Shown one piece after another: positions 1 through 9,738 of a stretch of 64,000 nt of DNA. Below the pieces are notes generated by a model. That model did not search any database, was not told where the DNA came from, and saw nothing but the letters and a program-made list of their open reading frames with translations. The stretch is from the NCBI GenBank assembly GCA_003220535.1, contig QHSU01000011.1:36124-100123 (forward strand), written 5' to 3'. The DNA is from Candidatus Rokuibacteriota bacterium. GTDB taxonomy: Bacteria > Methylomirabilota > Methylomirabilia > Rokubacteriales > CSP1-6. A program made the translations under genes and the position numbers. Position 1 is the first letter of the stretch. Each line of letters begins with the position of its first letter.

Positions 1-1217
1 GGCGTGCCGAGGACACCCGACGGGAACGCCGTCGCCGACAGGCCGTCCTTGCTGGCGCGCGCTCCGGTCCCACCCGACGAGAAGAAGATGTAGCTGAAGG
101 GCTCGCCCGCGAGGTCCTTGCCCGAGACTTGAATGCCCCAGATATTCGCCGAGCCTTCGGCCATCACGCGGTCGGGCATCGCCTGGCCGAGCGCGCCCGC
201 GATGACGTGGGGCAGGAAGTGGCCGACGATGTGGCGGGCGGCGACCGGGGCCGGGCGCTTCACGTTGAGGATCGACCCTTCGGGTGCGGTGATGCGAAGC
301 GGCCGGAACGCGCCCTCGTTGTTGGGGACGTCCGGGCTCACGATCACCTTCACGCCGTAGGTCGTGTAGGCCTCGGTGTAGTTCATCACCACGTTCACGC
401 CGCGTCGGCTCGCCGGCGACGAGCCCGCGTAGTCGACGAGCAGCTCGTCGCCGCGGATCTCGCAGCGCGCGCGGACCGTGATCGGCTCGTCGAATCCGTC
501 GGACGTGACCTCGTTCGTGTAGACCCCGGGCTTGAGCGAGCGGATCGCCCCGCGCATCGCGCGCTCGGTGCGGCCGATGATCTCGTCGGCCAGCGGCTCG
601 AGTCGCTCGAGCCCGAATTCCGCCATGAACTCGAGCAGCCGCTCGCCACCGACGGCGCCGCCGGCGATCTGGGCGTGGAAGTCGCCCAGCACCATCTCGG
701 GCAGGCGCGTGTTCGCGCGGATGATCGCGATCAGCGCCTCGTTCGGCCGCCCGGCCTCGTAGAGCTTCATGATCGGGATCTGCAAGCCTTCCTCGTACAC
801 CTCACGCGCCTCCGCCGACAGGACGTGCCCGCCGATGTCCGCCGTATGGCAGGTCGAGGCGAAGAAGGCGACGCATTCGTCACCGCGGAAGATCGGCGAG
901 CAGATGGTGACGTCGTTGAGATGGCCTGATGTGAGCCAGGGATCGTTCGTGATCAGGACATCGCCCGACCGGAGCGTCGGCAGCGGGCACGCGGCCAAGA
1001 AGTGCTTCATCCCGAGCGCCATCGAGTTGATGTGGCCGGGCGTGCCCGTCACGGCCTGGGCGACCATGAAGCCGCGGCGATCGAAGACGCCGGCCGAGAG
1101 ATCGCCCGCCTCGCGGACGATCGAGGTGAAGGACGTCCGCTGCAGGGCCGCCGCCTGCTCGTTGACGACGCCGACGAGGCGGTTCCAGCAGATCTCGAGC
1201 GTGATCGGGTCCATCAT
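1..1217 (-). CDS. hyuB: Hydantoinase B/oxoprolinase family protein (HyuB), 3' end cut by window
   Basis: Partner subunit of HyuA in ATP-dependent hydantoinase/oxoprolinase or acetophenone-carboxylase type enzymes. About 405 residues are visible, starting MMDPITLEICWNRLVGVVNE, which is the usual opening of the HyuB family, with the typical internal segment around GDVLITNDPW and HTADIGG. The reading frame stays open to base 1, so roughly the last quarter or more of the protein lies outside the window. The start ATG (1217-1215) overlaps the hyuA stop in an ATGA junction, so the two are translationally coupled. Substrate cannot be told from sequence: hydantoins, 5-oxoproline and aromatic ketones are all used by this family. 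Confidence 0.9.
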   Translation of the reverse strand, partial: MMDPITLEICWNRLVGVVNEQAAALQRTSFTSIVREAGDLSAGVFDRRGFMVAQAVTGTPGHINSMALGMKHFLAACPLPTLRSGDVLITNDPWLTSGHLNDVTICSPIFRGDECVAFFASTCHTADIGGHVLSAEAREVYEEGLQIPIMKLYEAGRPNEALIAIIRANTRLPEMVLGDFHAQIAGGAVGGERLLEFMAEFGLERLEPLADEIIGRTERAMRGAIRSLKPGVYTNEVTSDGFDEPITVRARCEIRGDELLVDYAGSSPASRRGVNVVMNYTEAYTTYGVKVIVSPDVPNNEGAFRPLRITAPEGSILNVKRPAPVAARHIVGHFLPHVIAGALGQAMPDRVMAEGSANIWGIQVSGKDLAGEPFSYIFFSSGGTGARASKDGLSATAFPSGVLGT

Positions 1218-3304
1218 CGCGGGACCTCGACGACCAGCGCCAATCCGTCGTCGACGCGCGCGCGCCCGCCGGGACCGATCACGGCCGTCGACTCGCGCTC
1301 CTCGACGATCGCCGGGCCGGCCAGCGTCATCCCGGCGGCGAGCGCGTACCGATCGTACACCGGCGTCTCGACGAAGCCGTCGCTCTCGGCGAAGTACGCC
1401 GTGCGCGTTCCCTTGATCGCGACGCTGACTGCGCTCGCGCGATCGGCCGCAGCGCGTCGGGTCGCCGCGATGCGCGGCTCCGGTCCCGACACCTGCACCC
1501 GCCAGTTCAGCGCCTCGATCGCCACGCCCTGCGGGAGTCGGTGGTAGAGCGCGCGATACGCCGCCTCGAAGCTCGCGGTGATTTCCGGGAGGCTCTCCGC
1601 TGACAACGCGCGGAGGGGCACCGCGGCCTCGACCTCGTGGCCCTGGCCGACATAGCGCATCTCGGCGACGCGCGAGACGCGAACCTCGCCAGCCGCGACG
1701 CCGGCCCGCGCCAGGAGTGCCTGCCCTTCGTCTTCCATCTCGGCGAAGAGCCGGTTGATCTCGGCCCAGTCGGCGCCGTCGAGCCGCTGACGGCCTGTCC
1801 GCACGAAGTCGAAGGCCAGTGGCGCCGCCAGCAGGCCGTAGGCCGACATCGCCCCGGCGCCGAACGGAAGCAGGATGCGCGGCACTCTCAGGACGCGCGC
1901 GACCTGCCAGCAGTGGACGGGGCCGGCGCCGCCGAACGCGAAGAGCGGATACGCGCGGAGGTCCTTCCCACGCTCGATGCCGTGGATGCGGGCGGCCGCC
2001 GCCATGTTCTCGTTGACCACCCGGTGGACGCCCCACGCGGCCTGCGTGACGTCGAGGCCGAGGGAACGGGCGACGTGCTCGTTGATCGCCCGGCGCGCGG
2101 CGTCGCGGTCGAGCCGCATGCGTCCGCCCAGGAAGAACTCGGCATCGAGATAGCCGAGCAGCAGGTCGGCGTCGGTCACCGTTGGTAGACGGCTGCCGAG
2201 GTTGTAGCAGGCGGGGCCGGGATCCGCCCCGGCGCTGTCGGGACCGACCTTGAGGAGCCCCATGCGATCCACGCGCGCGATCGAGCCGCCCCCGGCGCCG
2301 ATCTCGATCATCTCGATCACCGGCACGCGGATCGGGAGTCCCGAGCCCTTCTTGAAGCGATCGGCGCGCGCCACCTCGAACTCGCGTCCCACGAGCGGCG
2401 CGCCGTCGTCGATCACGCACGCCTTGGCCGTCGTGCCCCCCATGTCGAACGAAAGCAGCTTCGGCTCGCCGCGCTCGCGCGCGGCCTGGGCGGCCGCGAG
2501 GGCGCCCGCGGCGGGCCCTGACTCGACCAGCCGGACCGGCAGGCGCCGGGCGAGGGGCGGCAACGCGATACCACCCGACGACTGCATGATGTAGAGCTGG
2601 CCGGGGATCTCGTGCTCGGCGAGCCGGCGCTCGAGATCTTCGAGGTAGCGGGCCATCAGCGGCGCCACGTAGACGTTGGCGGTCGTCGTCGAGGCCCGTT
2701 CGTACTCGCGGATCTCGGGCACGACCTCCCACGCGCAGGCGACCGCCATCTGCGGGGCGACCTCGCGGACGAGGGCTGCCAGCCGCCGCTCGTGGAGGGG
2801 GTTCACGTAGGCGTGCAGCAGGCAGATCGCCAGCGCCTCCACGCCCTCGGCGGCCAGCTCGGCGATGACTCGGCGGGCTCCGTCCTCGTCGAGGGCGCGA
2901 AGGACCGAGCCGTCGGCCAGGAGCCGCTCGCGGACCTCACGCCGCAGGCGCCGTGGCACGAGCGGCGCCGGCGGGTCGATGAAGAGGTCGTACATGTCGT
3001 AGCGACCTTCGTGACCGATCTCGAGCGCGTCGCGGAACCCCTCGGTGGTCAGGAGCGCCGTCCGCGCGCCCTTGCGCTCGATGAGCGCGTTGGTCGCGAG
3101 GGTCGTGCCGTGGACGACGGCCCGAACGGCGCCGGCCGGTATTCGCGCATCGTCCAGGAGCGACGCGATGCCCTGCTCGACGCCGTGCGCCGGATCCTTC
3201 GATGTTGTGAGGACCTTGCCCACGCGCGTGGTACCGGTCGCCTCGTCGATGACGACCAGATCGGTGAAGGTCCCGCCGATGTCGACGCCAAGCCGGGCCG
3301 GCAT
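1214..3304 (-). CDS. hyuA: Hydantoinase A/oxoprolinase family protein (HyuA)
   Basis: 696 residues, the normal length for HyuA. The N-terminus carries the actin-like ATPase phosphate-1 motif (GVDIGGTFTDLVV, residues 6-18), and a second conserved nucleotide-binding stretch LLSFDMGGTTAKACVID follows near residue 280. Together with HyuB it would hydrolyse a cyclic amide or carboxylate a ketone at the expense of ATP, in the cytoplasm. It starts only 10 bases after the stop of the upstream methyltransferase and overlaps hyuB by 4 bases, so it is the penultimate gene of a long minus-strand run. The link to the glycan-type genes upstream may be only positional. Confidence 0.93.
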   Translation of the reverse strand: MPARLGVDIGGTFTDLVVIDEATGTTRVGKVLTTSKDPAHGVEQGIASLLDDARIPAGAVRAVVHGTTLATNALIERKGARTALLTTEGFRDALEIGHEGRYDMYDLFIDPPAPLVPRRLRREVRERLLADGSVLRALDEDGARRVIAELAAEGVEALAICLLHAYVNPLHERRLAALVREVAPQMAVACAWEVVPEIREYERASTTTANVYVAPLMARYLEDLERRLAEHEIPGQLYIMQSSGGIALPPLARRLPVRLVESGPAAGALAAAQAARERGEPKLLSFDMGGTTAKACVIDDGAPLVGREFEVARADRFKKGSGLPIRVPVIEMIEIGAGGGSIARVDRMGLLKVGPDSAGADPGPACYNLGSRLPTVTDADLLLGYLDAEFFLGGRMRLDRDAARRAINEHVARSLGLDVTQAAWGVHRVVNENMAAAARIHGIERGKDLRAYPLFAFGGAGPVHCWQVARVLRVPRILLPFGAGAMSAYGLLAAPLAFDFVRTGRQRLDGADWAEINRLFAEMEDEGQALLARAGVAAGEVRVSRVAEMRYVGQGHEVEAAVPLRALSAESLPEITASFEAAYRALYHRLPQGVAIEALNWRVQVSGPEPRIAATRRAAADRASAVSVAIKGTRTAYFAESDGFVETPVYDRYALAAGMTLAGPAIVEERESTAVIGPGGRARVDDGLALVVEVPR

Positions 3305-3314
3305 GGCGTGAAGT

Positions 3315-4046
3315 CTACAACGGGCGGCGGGCGAGGGCGATAAGCGAGAGCCCGTACGGCAGCGTGAGGCCGCGCAGGAGGTACTTCTCCAGCGAGAAGA
3401 CCGTGGTGAGCAGTGTATTGAGCGGTGCCGGCGGCACCCCGGGCCGCGGGTCGGACCCGATCCCGGCGAGCTTCTCGCCCGCCCAGGCGACGAGGGCGGC
3501 CGGGAAGAGGATCGAGTTGAAGTAGGAGAGTAGCCGGAGCTCGAGGCCCGCGGCTTGCACGACCCGGCGGAGGCCGGCGCGTGTGTAGCGCCGCTTGTGA
3601 TGGTTCACCACGTCGTGCGGACCCCACAGGAACTGGTACGCGGGCACCGTCACGAGGGCCCAGCCGCCGGGCTTCAGATAGTGATGCGCGGCCCTGAGAA
3701 TGGCGAGATCGTCGTCCACGTGCTCGATGACGTCGAGCAAGGTTGTCAAATCGAACCGGAGCTCGGCGCGCGGGAACGTCGCCAACGTGCAGCAGAAGGC
3801 GTTCGTGAGGCCCCGCTGGCGGGAGAGGTCGATGGCCACCTCCGACGTGTCCGTTCCGTAGGCTTCGAACCGAGCCGCCAGCGCTTCGAGCACGGCACCC
3901 GAGCCACAGCCGACGTCGAGCACGCGCGCGCGCGGCGGCAGCTGGAGGCGCCGGTCGATCACGTCCTCGACGATCCGCTGGCGAGCCACGCACCACCAAT
4001 GGACCTTCTCGATCTCGTAGACGGTCCGGTAGAAGGTTTCTTCCAT
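3315..4046 (-). CDS. Class I SAM-dependent methyltransferase
   Basis: 243 residues beginning MEETFYRTVYEIEKVHWW. The SAM-binding glycine motif is VLDVGCGSGAVLEAL (about residues 38-52), followed by an acidic DTSE loop and LLDVIEHVDDD, which is motif II/III of UbiG/class I methyltransferases. The C-terminal third is hydrophobic (FNSILFPAALVAWAGEKLAG), a common trait of methyltransferases in surface-polysaccharide clusters. An upstream in-frame extension to base 4418 exists but is antisense-like and overlaps the next methyltransferase, so the ATG at 4046 is preferred; it shares one base with the previous stop (TGATG). Substrate unknown, probably a lipid-linked sugar or glycolipid. Confidence 0.85.
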   Translation of the reverse strand: MEETFYRTVYEIEKVHWWCVARQRIVEDVIDRRLQLPPRARVLDVGCGSGAVLEALAARFEAYGTDTSEVAIDLSRQRGLTNAFCCTLATFPRAELRFDLTTLLDVIEHVDDDLAILRAAHHYLKPGGWALVTVPAYQFLWGPHDVVNHHKRRYTRAGLRRVVQAAGLELRLLSYFNSILFPAALVAWAGEKLAGIGSDPRPGVPPAPLNTLLTTVFSLEKYLLRGLTLPYGLSLIALARRPL

Positions 4047-5041
4047 CAGTGGGCCCCGCCGCGCGCGCCGCTCGCGGCCCAGCTGTTCGCGTGGTGCCAG
4101 CGCAGCGACTCGAGCGTCAGTCCCCCTTCGGCGAAGCAGCGCTCGACACGCGCGCGCGGCATGTAGTGTGCGACGGGCGCCAGGAGCTGATCGAACGCGA
4201 TCGAGTGCACCTCGCGGAATGGAAACGGGACGAGATCCTTCAGGTAGCTGCTGTACGGGAGAGCCCGCCCGAGCCGATCGCGCGTTCGTGCCGGTGCGTA
4301 GAGCAGGCGCAGCGCGACCCAGAGCGGCACCGTGACGACCCACGCGAGCCCGCTCACCAGCGGCAACGGCAGCCGGCTCGTGAGGCGCCGCGCCGGGTCC
4401 ACCAGCGCCAACACCCACCCGTTCCCCTCACTGGCGTAGAGCCACGCGACGAACCGTCCGCCCGGACGGAGGACCGGCGCGAGGGCCCGGAAGCCCGCTT
4501 CGGGCTCGGGCAGGTGGTGGAGCACGCCGATCGAGTAGATCAGGTCCATGCTCTCTCGCTGGAAGGGCGGACGAGTGAGGTCCCCTTGGACGACGTGGAC
4601 ATTGTCGAGGTCGACGGTGTTCCGGGCCGCGGCGTCCACGGCCGGGCCCAGGTCGACGCCGATGACGTCCTTGGCGCCGAACGCGGCGGCGAGGCGGAGA
4701 TGGCGTCCCTTGCCGCAGCCGGCGTCGAGCACGCGCCGCCCGCCGAAGGCGTCGCGACCGACGGGCGCCATCCAGCCGAGCATCTGGGCTTCGTACTCCG
4801 GGCGGATCTCTGCGAAGCGGGTCCACTCGTAGCCGAAGCGCTCGGCGGTGGCGATCGCCTCGACGGCGAGCGCGGGGGGCAGCAGGCGGGGGATTCCGCG
4901 CGTGATCGGATAGCGCGCGCCGCAGGCGACGCACGTGAGCTCGCCGTCACGGATGTCGCCGGCGTCGGGCACCGCCCGGGTCAGCGCGATCGTGCCCTGG
5001 CACGCTGGACAGGCAAGCCAGTCGAGGAGACGCCGCTTCAC
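4046..5041 (-). CDS. Methyltransferase with N-terminal Trm112-like zinc ribbon
   Basis: 331 residues with a GTG start. Residues 1-60 form a small zinc-ribbon like Trm112/YcaR (LACPACQG ... LTCVACGARYPITRGIPRLLP), followed by a class I methyltransferase core (VLDAGCGKGRHL, GVDLGPA, SIGVLHHLPEPEAG) and a C-terminal hydrophobic part. This zinc-ribbon plus methyltransferase fusion is common in O-antigen and exopolysaccharide loci. The GTG (5041-5039) overlaps the asparagine synthetase stop as GTGA, which fixes the start; a longer in-frame extension to 5740 runs inside asnB and is rejected. Acceptor substrate not determinable. Confidence 0.87.
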   Translation of the reverse strand: MKRRLLDWLACPACQGTIALTRAVPDAGDIRDGELTCVACGARYPITRGIPRLLPPALAVEAIATAERFGYEWTRFAEIRPEYEAQMLGWMAPVGRDAFGGRRVLDAGCGKGRHLRLAAAFGAKDVIGVDLGPAVDAAARNTVDLDNVHVVQGDLTRPPFQRESMDLIYSIGVLHHLPEPEAGFRALAPVLRPGGRFVAWLYASEGNGWVLALVDPARRLTSRLPLPLVSGLAWVVTVPLWVALRLLYAPARTRDRLGRALPYSSYLKDLVPFPFREVHSIAFDQLLAPVAHYMPRARVERCFAEGGLTLESLRWHHANSWAASGARGGAH

Positions 5042-6927
5042 GCCGGATGGTACCGCGAGGCCCAGAGCTGGAAGGCCAGGAGCGTGTAGAGCTTCTTGCG
5101 GTGGTCGCGGCGCCCGTCCGCGTGCTCGGCGAGGAGACGCTCGACTGCATCGGGTCGGAAGAGACCGGCCCGGCGGACCACGTCGGGGGCGCAGGCATCC
5201 CTGAGCAGCGGCGCCAGGGCCCCGCGGAACCAGCGCCCCAGCGGCACGCCGAAGCCCTTTTTCGGGCGCACGAGGACGTCGTGCGGCAGCACGCCCGAGA
5301 GCGCGCGCTTGAGCACGTACTTGGTCGTGAGACGCCGGAGCTTCAGACGCATCGGGAGACTGGCCGCGAGCTCCACGACGCGGTGGTCGAGAAGCGGCAC
5401 CCGCACCTCGAGCGAGCACGCCATGCTCGCGCGGTCCACCTTCGCCAGCACGCCCTCGCCCAGGTATCCCTTGAGGTCCAGATAGAGCATGCGCTCCAGC
5501 TCTGACGCCGACGGCGCGTGCGACAGCATCTCGTGGAACGCGGCGTACGACGGCGGCGCCTCCATGCGCGCGAGCGCGTCTTGTGTGAAGAGCCCTCGCT
5601 GCTCGTCCGGCGTGAAGGACCCGAGCCACGCGGCGTGCCGGTCGACTGGCGCGAAGTCCATGCCCTCGACGAAGCGCTTGAGCCTGAAGTCGAAACTCAA
5701 GTTGTCGAGCGAGACGGGAAGGCGCTCGACGGCCGGGCACACCAGCCGGCGCCGTACCCAGCGCGGGACCAGCTCGAGGGCGCTGGCCAGACGGTGCGCC
5801 TGGTAGGTCGGATACCCGGCGAACAGCTCGTCGCCGCCGTCGCCCGAGAGCGCGACGGTCGCCGAGCGCCGCGTGAAGCGCGAGAGCAGGTACGTGGGGA
5901 GGAACGAGGCGTCGCCGAGCGGCTCGTCGAGGAGCTCCGGAAGACGCGCGACCAGGTCGAGGGCCGCACGCGGATTCAAGATCTCTTCCTGATGGTCGGT
6001 GCCGAGGGCGCGAGCGACGCGACGCGCCTGCGCGGTCTCGTCGAACGAGGGGTCCTCGAAACCGATCGAGAACGTCTTGAGGCGGCCGGGGAAGTGTCGC
6101 GCCGCGAACGCGGCGACCGCGCTCGAGTCGATTCCCCCCGAGAGGAACACGCCAAGGGGCACGTCACTCACGAGGTGCTGCTTCACCGAGCGGTCGAGGG
6201 CGCCGCGGAGCGCCTCTGCCGCCTCGGCCGCGCCGATCCCGCTGTCCCCCTGGAACTGGACGTCCCAGTACGGCTCAAGCTTGACGCGGCCGTCGGTATA
6301 CGTGAGCCAGTGGCCGGCCGGGAGCTTGCGGACCGCGCGGAGGATCGAATGGGGTGCCGGGACGTACTCGTGGGCGAGATAGCGGCTCAACGCCGTGAGG
6401 TCCAGGGTCCGCTCGATCGCCGGATGCTCGAGGAGCGCCTTCAGCTCGGAGGCGAAGACGATCTGGTCCGGCAGAACGGCATAGTAGAGAGGTTTGATCC
6501 CAAGGCGATCGCGGGCGAGCACGAGCGTGCGGGCGGGTGCGTCCCAGATCGCGAAGGCGAACATGCCGGCCAGGTCGCCGAGCGAGGCAAGGCCGCGCTC
6601 CTCATACCCGTGCACGATGACCTCGGTATCCGAGCGCGTCGTGAACACATGGCCGCGGGCGGCCAGGGCCTCCCGGAGCTCGTGGTAGTTGTAGATCTCG
6701 CCGTTGAAGACGACCCACACGCGCCCCTCTTCGCCGGCCATCGGCTGGTGCCCGGTCGCCAGATCGATGATCTTGAGTCGTCGCATGGCGAGCCCCGCCG
6801 GGCCCCGCACGAACACGCCGTCGTCGTCGGGTCCGCGGTGCGCGATCCGATCGTTCATCCGCGCGAGCACGGCCCGGTCCGGCGTCCGGTCGGCCCGGGC
6901 CACGACGTTGCCGACGATCCCGCACAC
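5038..6927 (-). CDS. asnB: Asparagine synthetase (glutamine-hydrolysing), AsnB type
   Basis: 629 residues. GTG start gives fMet-Cys-Gly-Ile-Val-Gly, placing the glutaminase nucleophile Cys directly after the initiator as in class II amidotransferases. Conserved N-terminal residues RGPDD and VFNGEIYNY, and the synthetase PP-loop FLSGGIDSS (about residue 265) with SGDGGDELFAGYPTY, are all present. Length and C-terminal extension match the AsnB subgroup found in polysaccharide and lasso/secondary-metabolite loci, where it may amidate a sugar acid or amino-acid substituent rather than make free asparagine. It sits between a GT2 transferase and two methyltransferases, which supports a surface-glycan role. 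Confidence 0.93.
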   Translation of the reverse strand: MCGIVGNVVARADRTPDRAVLARMNDRIAHRGPDDDGVFVRGPAGLAMRRLKIIDLATGHQPMAGEEGRVWVVFNGEIYNYHELREALAARGHVFTTRSDTEVIVHGYEERGLASLGDLAGMFAFAIWDAPARTLVLARDRLGIKPLYYAVLPDQIVFASELKALLEHPAIERTLDLTALSRYLAHEYVPAPHSILRAVRKLPAGHWLTYTDGRVKLEPYWDVQFQGDSGIGAAEAAEALRGALDRSVKQHLVSDVPLGVFLSGGIDSSAVAAFAARHFPGRLKTFSIGFEDPSFDETAQARRVARALGTDHQEEILNPRAALDLVARLPELLDEPLGDASFLPTYLLSRFTRRSATVALSGDGGDELFAGYPTYQAHRLASALELVPRWVRRRLVCPAVERLPVSLDNLSFDFRLKRFVEGMDFAPVDRHAAWLGSFTPDEQRGLFTQDALARMEAPPSYAAFHEMLSHAPSASELERMLYLDLKGYLGEGVLAKVDRASMACSLEVRVPLLDHRVVELAASLPMRLKLRRLTTKYVLKRALSGVLPHDVLVRPKKGFGVPLGRWFRGALAPLLRDACAPDVVRRAGLFRPDAVERLLAEHADGRRDHRKKLYTLLAFQLWASRYHPA

Positions 6928-6932
6928 GGCGC

Positions 6933-7901
6933 TTAGTCTTCCGGATCCACGCCCATCGTCTCGCGGACGTAGTAGGTGGGCTTGCGCTGGGTATCGTAGA
7001 AGCCGCGGATGACGATTTCGGCGAGGAAGCCGATAAAGAGCGAGAAGACGCCGGTCAGGAAGAAGATGACCATCAGGAACACCATCGGCGTCGCCTCGAG
7101 CCGCCTGAGTACGAACACGCGGTAGGCGACGACGTCGAGGGACAGGAAGCCCAGCATCAACGAGAGGAGCCCGAACCCTCCGAAGATGTAGTTCGGCCGC
7201 GACTGGAAATCGCCGATGAATTTGAGCGTGATGAGGTCCACGAGAACCTTGTAGGTCCTGATGAGGCCGTACTTCGACGCGCCGCGTGTGCGCGGATGAT
7301 GCGTGACCTCCATCTCGGTGACGCGCGCGCCGACCCACGTCGCGAGCACGGGGAGGAATCGGTGCATCTCTCCGTACAGGTTCAGGTCCTGCATGATCTC
7401 GCGTCGGTAGGCCTTGAGCGTGCAGCCGAAGTCGTGGAGCCGCACGCCGATCACCTTGCGAATCAGAAAGTTCGCGATGTGCGACGGCAGGAGGCGAGTG
7501 AGCCAGGGGTCTTTCCGGTGACGGCGCCAGCCCGACACGACATCGTTGGAGTCGCCGAGCTTCGCGACGAGCCGCGGGATGTCGTCGGGATCGTTCTGGA
7601 GGTCAGCGTCGAGCGTGACCACGATCGGATGACGCGAGTGGGCGAAGCCGGCGGCCAGCGCCGCGGTCTGCCCGAAGTTCCGCCGAAGCCGCACGAGACG
7701 GACGCGGCGGTCGCGGGCGGCGATCTTCTTCAGCGTCTCCCACGAGCCGTCGGTCGAGCCGTCGTCGACGTAGATCACCTCGTAGTCGCGCCCCATCGGA
7801 TCGAGCGCCTCGGTCAGGCGATCGTGGAGCGGCTCGAGATTGTCCTGCTCGTTGAGGACGGGAAGGATCACCGAGATCGGCGTCGCGTCCGGCCCGCTCA
7901 T
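6933..7901 (-). CDS. Family 2 glycosyltransferase, polyprenyl-phosphate sugar synthase (DPM1/ArnC-like)
   Basis: 322 residues. The GT-A domain has the nucleotide-binding VDDGSTDGSW and the metal-binding TLDADLQND motif (about residue 93), then FGCTLKAYRRE, typical of undecaprenyl-phosphate mannose/glucose/Ara4N synthases. Two C-terminal transmembrane helices (FGLLSLMLGFLSLDVVAYRV and VFLMVIFFLTGVFSLFIGFL) anchor it to the inner membrane. Its ATG overlaps the stop of the upstream GT-C transferase (ATGA). The pairing suggests GT2 charges the lipid carrier and the GT-C enzyme uses it outside the membrane. Confidence 0.9.
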   Translation of the reverse strand: MSGPDATPISVILPVLNEQDNLEPLHDRLTEALDPMGRDYEVIYVDDGSTDGSWETLKKIAARDRRVRLVRLRRNFGQTAALAAGFAHSRHPIVVTLDADLQNDPDDIPRLVAKLGDSNDVVSGWRRHRKDPWLTRLLPSHIANFLIRKVIGVRLHDFGCTLKAYRREIMQDLNLYGEMHRFLPVLATWVGARVTEMEVTHHPRTRGASKYGLIRTYKVLVDLITLKFIGDFQSRPNYIFGGFGLLSLMLGFLSLDVVAYRVFVLRRLEATPMVFLMVIFFLTGVFSLFIGFLAEIVIRGFYDTQRKPTYYVRETMGVDPED

Positions 7902-9442
7902 CGGTGTCCATTGGGCGGAAGCGTGTAGATCTCAGCGCCGGCGATCCGCTCTTTCACGACGTAGCCATTCTCGACGATCTGGCTCCGCATCCATGGCGCG
8001 TTGCTCCAGCTCGTCCAATTGCCGAGGACGATGACGTCGGTCGTGTGGCTCCGGAAGTGCCAGACCAACTCCGGGTACGACATCAGCTTGAACTGGACGA
8101 CCTCGAGCGGCTTCACTCGCCTCGAGAACATCAGCGCGAAGTGGTTCTCCATGCCCGGGAGAATCGCGGCCTTCGTCTCCACGAAGTATCCCGGCCAGAG
8201 ACTGATCGCGAGGGGCCGGTCGACGTGGACTTCCCGGTCGATCGCCCGGCCCACGGCCCGGATCGTGGGCAGCTTCCAGTTGATGACGTCGGCCTTGTCC
8301 ATGATCCCCGGAACGGAATCCCCGCCGATCGTATAGCGATAGAAGTCGAGCGGCGAGATGACGACGTAGGCGACGGCGAGCACGGCGAAGAGGTGCCGGA
8401 GCCGCGGGCCCGAGGCCTCGCGGGCCAGCGTGGCCAGGAACGCGACGGCGCTCACAACCAAGAACGGGATCGGGATGCAGAAGTACTGGGTGTACACCGG
8501 CGTCGGCACCAGGCTCACGAGGAGAAGGGAAACCGCCGTCATCGACACGAGCGACGGCCGCTCTCTCGAGAGCGCGCCGGACACCAGGGACACGAAGCTC
8601 GGCACAAAGAGGACGAGGAACTGAAAGCTGGCCGCGCCGTCCGCTCTGTTGATCGCGAGCAGCTGCAGCGCGACGTCGCCCTTCTGTTCCATCCAGCCGA
8701 GAAACCCGAAGTCCGTTCGGATGACCTGGTTGCCGACGATGTTGAAGATGAACGTACGCGGCTCGACCAGGAGGAAGAGCTCGTTGGGAAGCAGCGCGAG
8801 CACGAGGCCGACACCGAACCGGGTGCACTGGCTCAGGCGGCTCTTGGCGTCCGGCTCGGTCAGATAGAGCTCGAGCAGAAACGCCGGGACGACCGCGATG
8901 AGGTAGACGCGGCAATCCACGGCGAGGCCGATCAGGACGCCGCTCGCGACCCACCGCCAGCGCGACGCCCACGAGAGCACCGCGTACGCCGCGAACAGCA
9001 GGAGCGTGGGCAAGACGAAGGTCTTGACGAGCGGGTACCATCCGAAAACGAGACTCGAGAACGTGAAGAAGACGACGGCCAGGGCGCCCCAGGCTCGCGC
9101 GCCGCCGAGACGAGCCGCTTCACGATAGACGAGCAGGCCCAACGCGATCGAGAAGACGGCGGAGAGCACGCGGGCCATGTACCAGGAATAGCCGATCAGC
9201 TTCATCCAGCCCCCGTACACGTAAGGGAGCAGGAACGTCTGCGGGTAGAAGAAGTCGTGGTAGAGAAGCTGCCCTTCGCTGACGAGCCGCGAAACGAGCA
9301 GGTAGGTACCCTCGTCCCCGTCGACGATCCGGAAGAGGGACATCGGGACGAAGACGGCCGCCATCAGGATGGCGAGCGATCCATAGACGACGGCCCAATG
9401 CGCCTGGTTGATTCGCCCGATCACGGTGACGTTGCTGGCCAT
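7898..9442 (-). CDS. GT-C fold integral membrane glycosyltransferase (PMT/ArnT-like)
   Basis: 514 residues from the ATG at 9442, with about ten to twelve hydrophobic helices. The first periplasmic loop has the acidic DGDEGTYLL motif, the expected catalytic site of GT-C enzymes that use polyprenyl-phosphate sugars. A TTG at 9556 would add 38 residues with poor protein character, so the internal ATG is preferred; neither has a clear Shine-Dalgarno. It is the first gene of the minus-strand run ending in hyuAB. The 296 bases between it and the divergent TAXI gene hold no further gene. Acceptor (glycan, lipid A or protein) unknown. Confidence 0.8.
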   Translation of the reverse strand: MASNVTVIGRINQAHWAVVYGSLAILMAAVFVPMSLFRIVDGDEGTYLLVSRLVSEGQLLYHDFFYPQTFLLPYVYGGWMKLIGYSWYMARVLSAVFSIALGLLVYREAARLGGARAWGALAVVFFTFSSLVFGWYPLVKTFVLPTLLLFAAYAVLSWASRWRWVASGVLIGLAVDCRVYLIAVVPAFLLELYLTEPDAKSRLSQCTRFGVGLVLALLPNELFLLVEPRTFIFNIVGNQVIRTDFGFLGWMEQKGDVALQLLAINRADGAASFQFLVLFVPSFVSLVSGALSRERPSLVSMTAVSLLLVSLVPTPVYTQYFCIPIPFLVVSAVAFLATLAREASGPRLRHLFAVLAVAYVVISPLDFYRYTIGGDSVPGIMDKADVINWKLPTIRAVGRAIDREVHVDRPLAISLWPGYFVETKAAILPGMENHFALMFSRRVKPLEVVQFKLMSYPELVWHFRSHTTDVIVLGNWTSWSNAPWMRSQIVENGYVVKERIAGAEIYTLPPNGHR

Positions 9443-9738
9443 TTTGGTCGTGAGGTCCGCGGATCCCCCTGATCCTCCAGCCAGAATTTGCAAGGGATGC
9501 GCCAGGCCCGGGCTCGGACGGGCGACCGCTCGAGTCTCGATGACCGAGGCGGCCAAGACACAAGTACCTGATCCTACGGGAATCGTCTCTGACCATCCCG
9601 GCCGGGTCCTTTTCGGGCGCCGGTGCGCGTTGACAAAGATGACACCAATGGTCAGCCTCTTGCCGGACTGTCCATCACCCGAGCCTCGTGACCCACGTGG
9701 GTAAGATGGATGGCGTCGATTCTCATAGGGAGGATGTC

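Noticed and set aside
5518..9472. Long open frames on the plus strand (472 and 522 codons) opposite asnB and the glycosyltransferases
   Set aside because: They are antisense shadows caused by high GC; compositions are dominated by R, E, D and G with no domain, and the minus-strand genes carry clear catalytic motifs.
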